Source: Brachyhypopomus gauderio (Eukaryota > Chordata > Actinopteri > Gymnotiformes > Hypopomidae). Taken from it: a stretch of 64,000 nucleotides of DNA. Position numbers and translations under genes: made by a program. Location: positions 3,988,201 to 4,052,200 of the forward strand of contig NC_135225.1 of the NCBI RefSeq assembly GCF_052324685.1. Direction: 5' to 3'. The notes beneath the pieces are model-generated. The model was not told the DNA's origin. It worked only from the letters and a program-made list of their open reading frames with translations, and did no database searches. Of the stretch, positions 63,877-64,000 are shown in pieces (the stretch's first letter is position 1; each line of letters opens with the position of its first letter).

Positions 63877-64000
63877 TTAGGGACTGGGATATCCCCGCAT
63901 GATAATGATTGAGCCGCGGCCATTTTTCTCCGGTCGCACTGTCTAAGCGAAATCAGTTATCGCAAGTGCGCAAAAAAAATATATAAAAATAATAATAATA

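Overview
This window is vertebrate nuclear DNA, most likely from a ray-finned (teleost) fish. The evidence is compact multi-exon genes with GT-AG introns, dense dinucleotide microsatellites, several Tc1/mariner and hAT transposons, a tRNA-derived SINE, and LINE tails of kinds common in fish. The species cannot be named from the sequence. All gene models are hand-joined from the sequence (splice sites plus reading-phase agreement), without transcripts or database searches.

The main content is a cluster of four paralogous genes of the TNFAIP2 / EXOC3L4 branch of the exocyst Sec6 (EXOC3) family. Gene A is on + (1600-5203, 10 exons, 577 aa). Gene B is on - (12043-8170, 12 exons, 642 aa). Gene C is on - (35837 down to at least 19416, 12 exons found, final exon not located). 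Gene D is on + (52177-58090, 12 exons, 699 aa). C and D are the closest pair: their large domain exons are both 619 nt and later exons of 124, 123, 153 and 122 nt have equal lengths. They are divergently arranged, while A and B converge. The 122-nt penultimate exon is kept in all four. In mammals TNFAIP2 is a TNF/NF-kB-inducible cytosolic Sec6-domain protein acting on the plasma membrane and actin (membrane protrusions, tunnelling nanotubes). The fish cluster is plausibly inducible too: an IRF-type site, a perfect CRE and a kB-like site lie within 330 bp upstream of gene A.

Layout. 1-1270: no recognised gene. 1270-5340: gene A with promoter and poly(A) signal. 5.3-8.0 kb: foldback element, Tc1-type relic, hAT-type element inserted in an AT microsatellite. 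8.06-12.1 kb: gene B. 12.1-19.4 kb: mostly unassigned, with a Sleeping-Beauty-like relic, a LINE 3' end and a SINE. 19.4-35.8 kb: gene C, whose introns hold a Tc1 relic, a hAT-type element with 8-bp target duplications, an L2-like tail nested in another repeat, and an 18-bp minisatellite. 35.8-52 kb: intergenic, with minisatellites, a long TA/CA palindrome, and a 3.4-kb hAT element inserted into an older LINE pseudogene. 52-58.1 kb: gene D, with a near-complete Tc1 element in intron 7. 58.1-64 kb: no host gene recognised; retrotransposon remnants of a Gypsy-type protease and a LINE ORF2.

The most notable observations are the four-gene Sec6 array itself, a five-copy 21-bp repeat before gene D in which each unit is a tiny ATG...stop ORF except the last, which opens into the gene, a GC-AG intron in gene C, microsatellites abutting splice acceptors in three paralogs, and the enhanceosome-like site cluster upstream of gene A.
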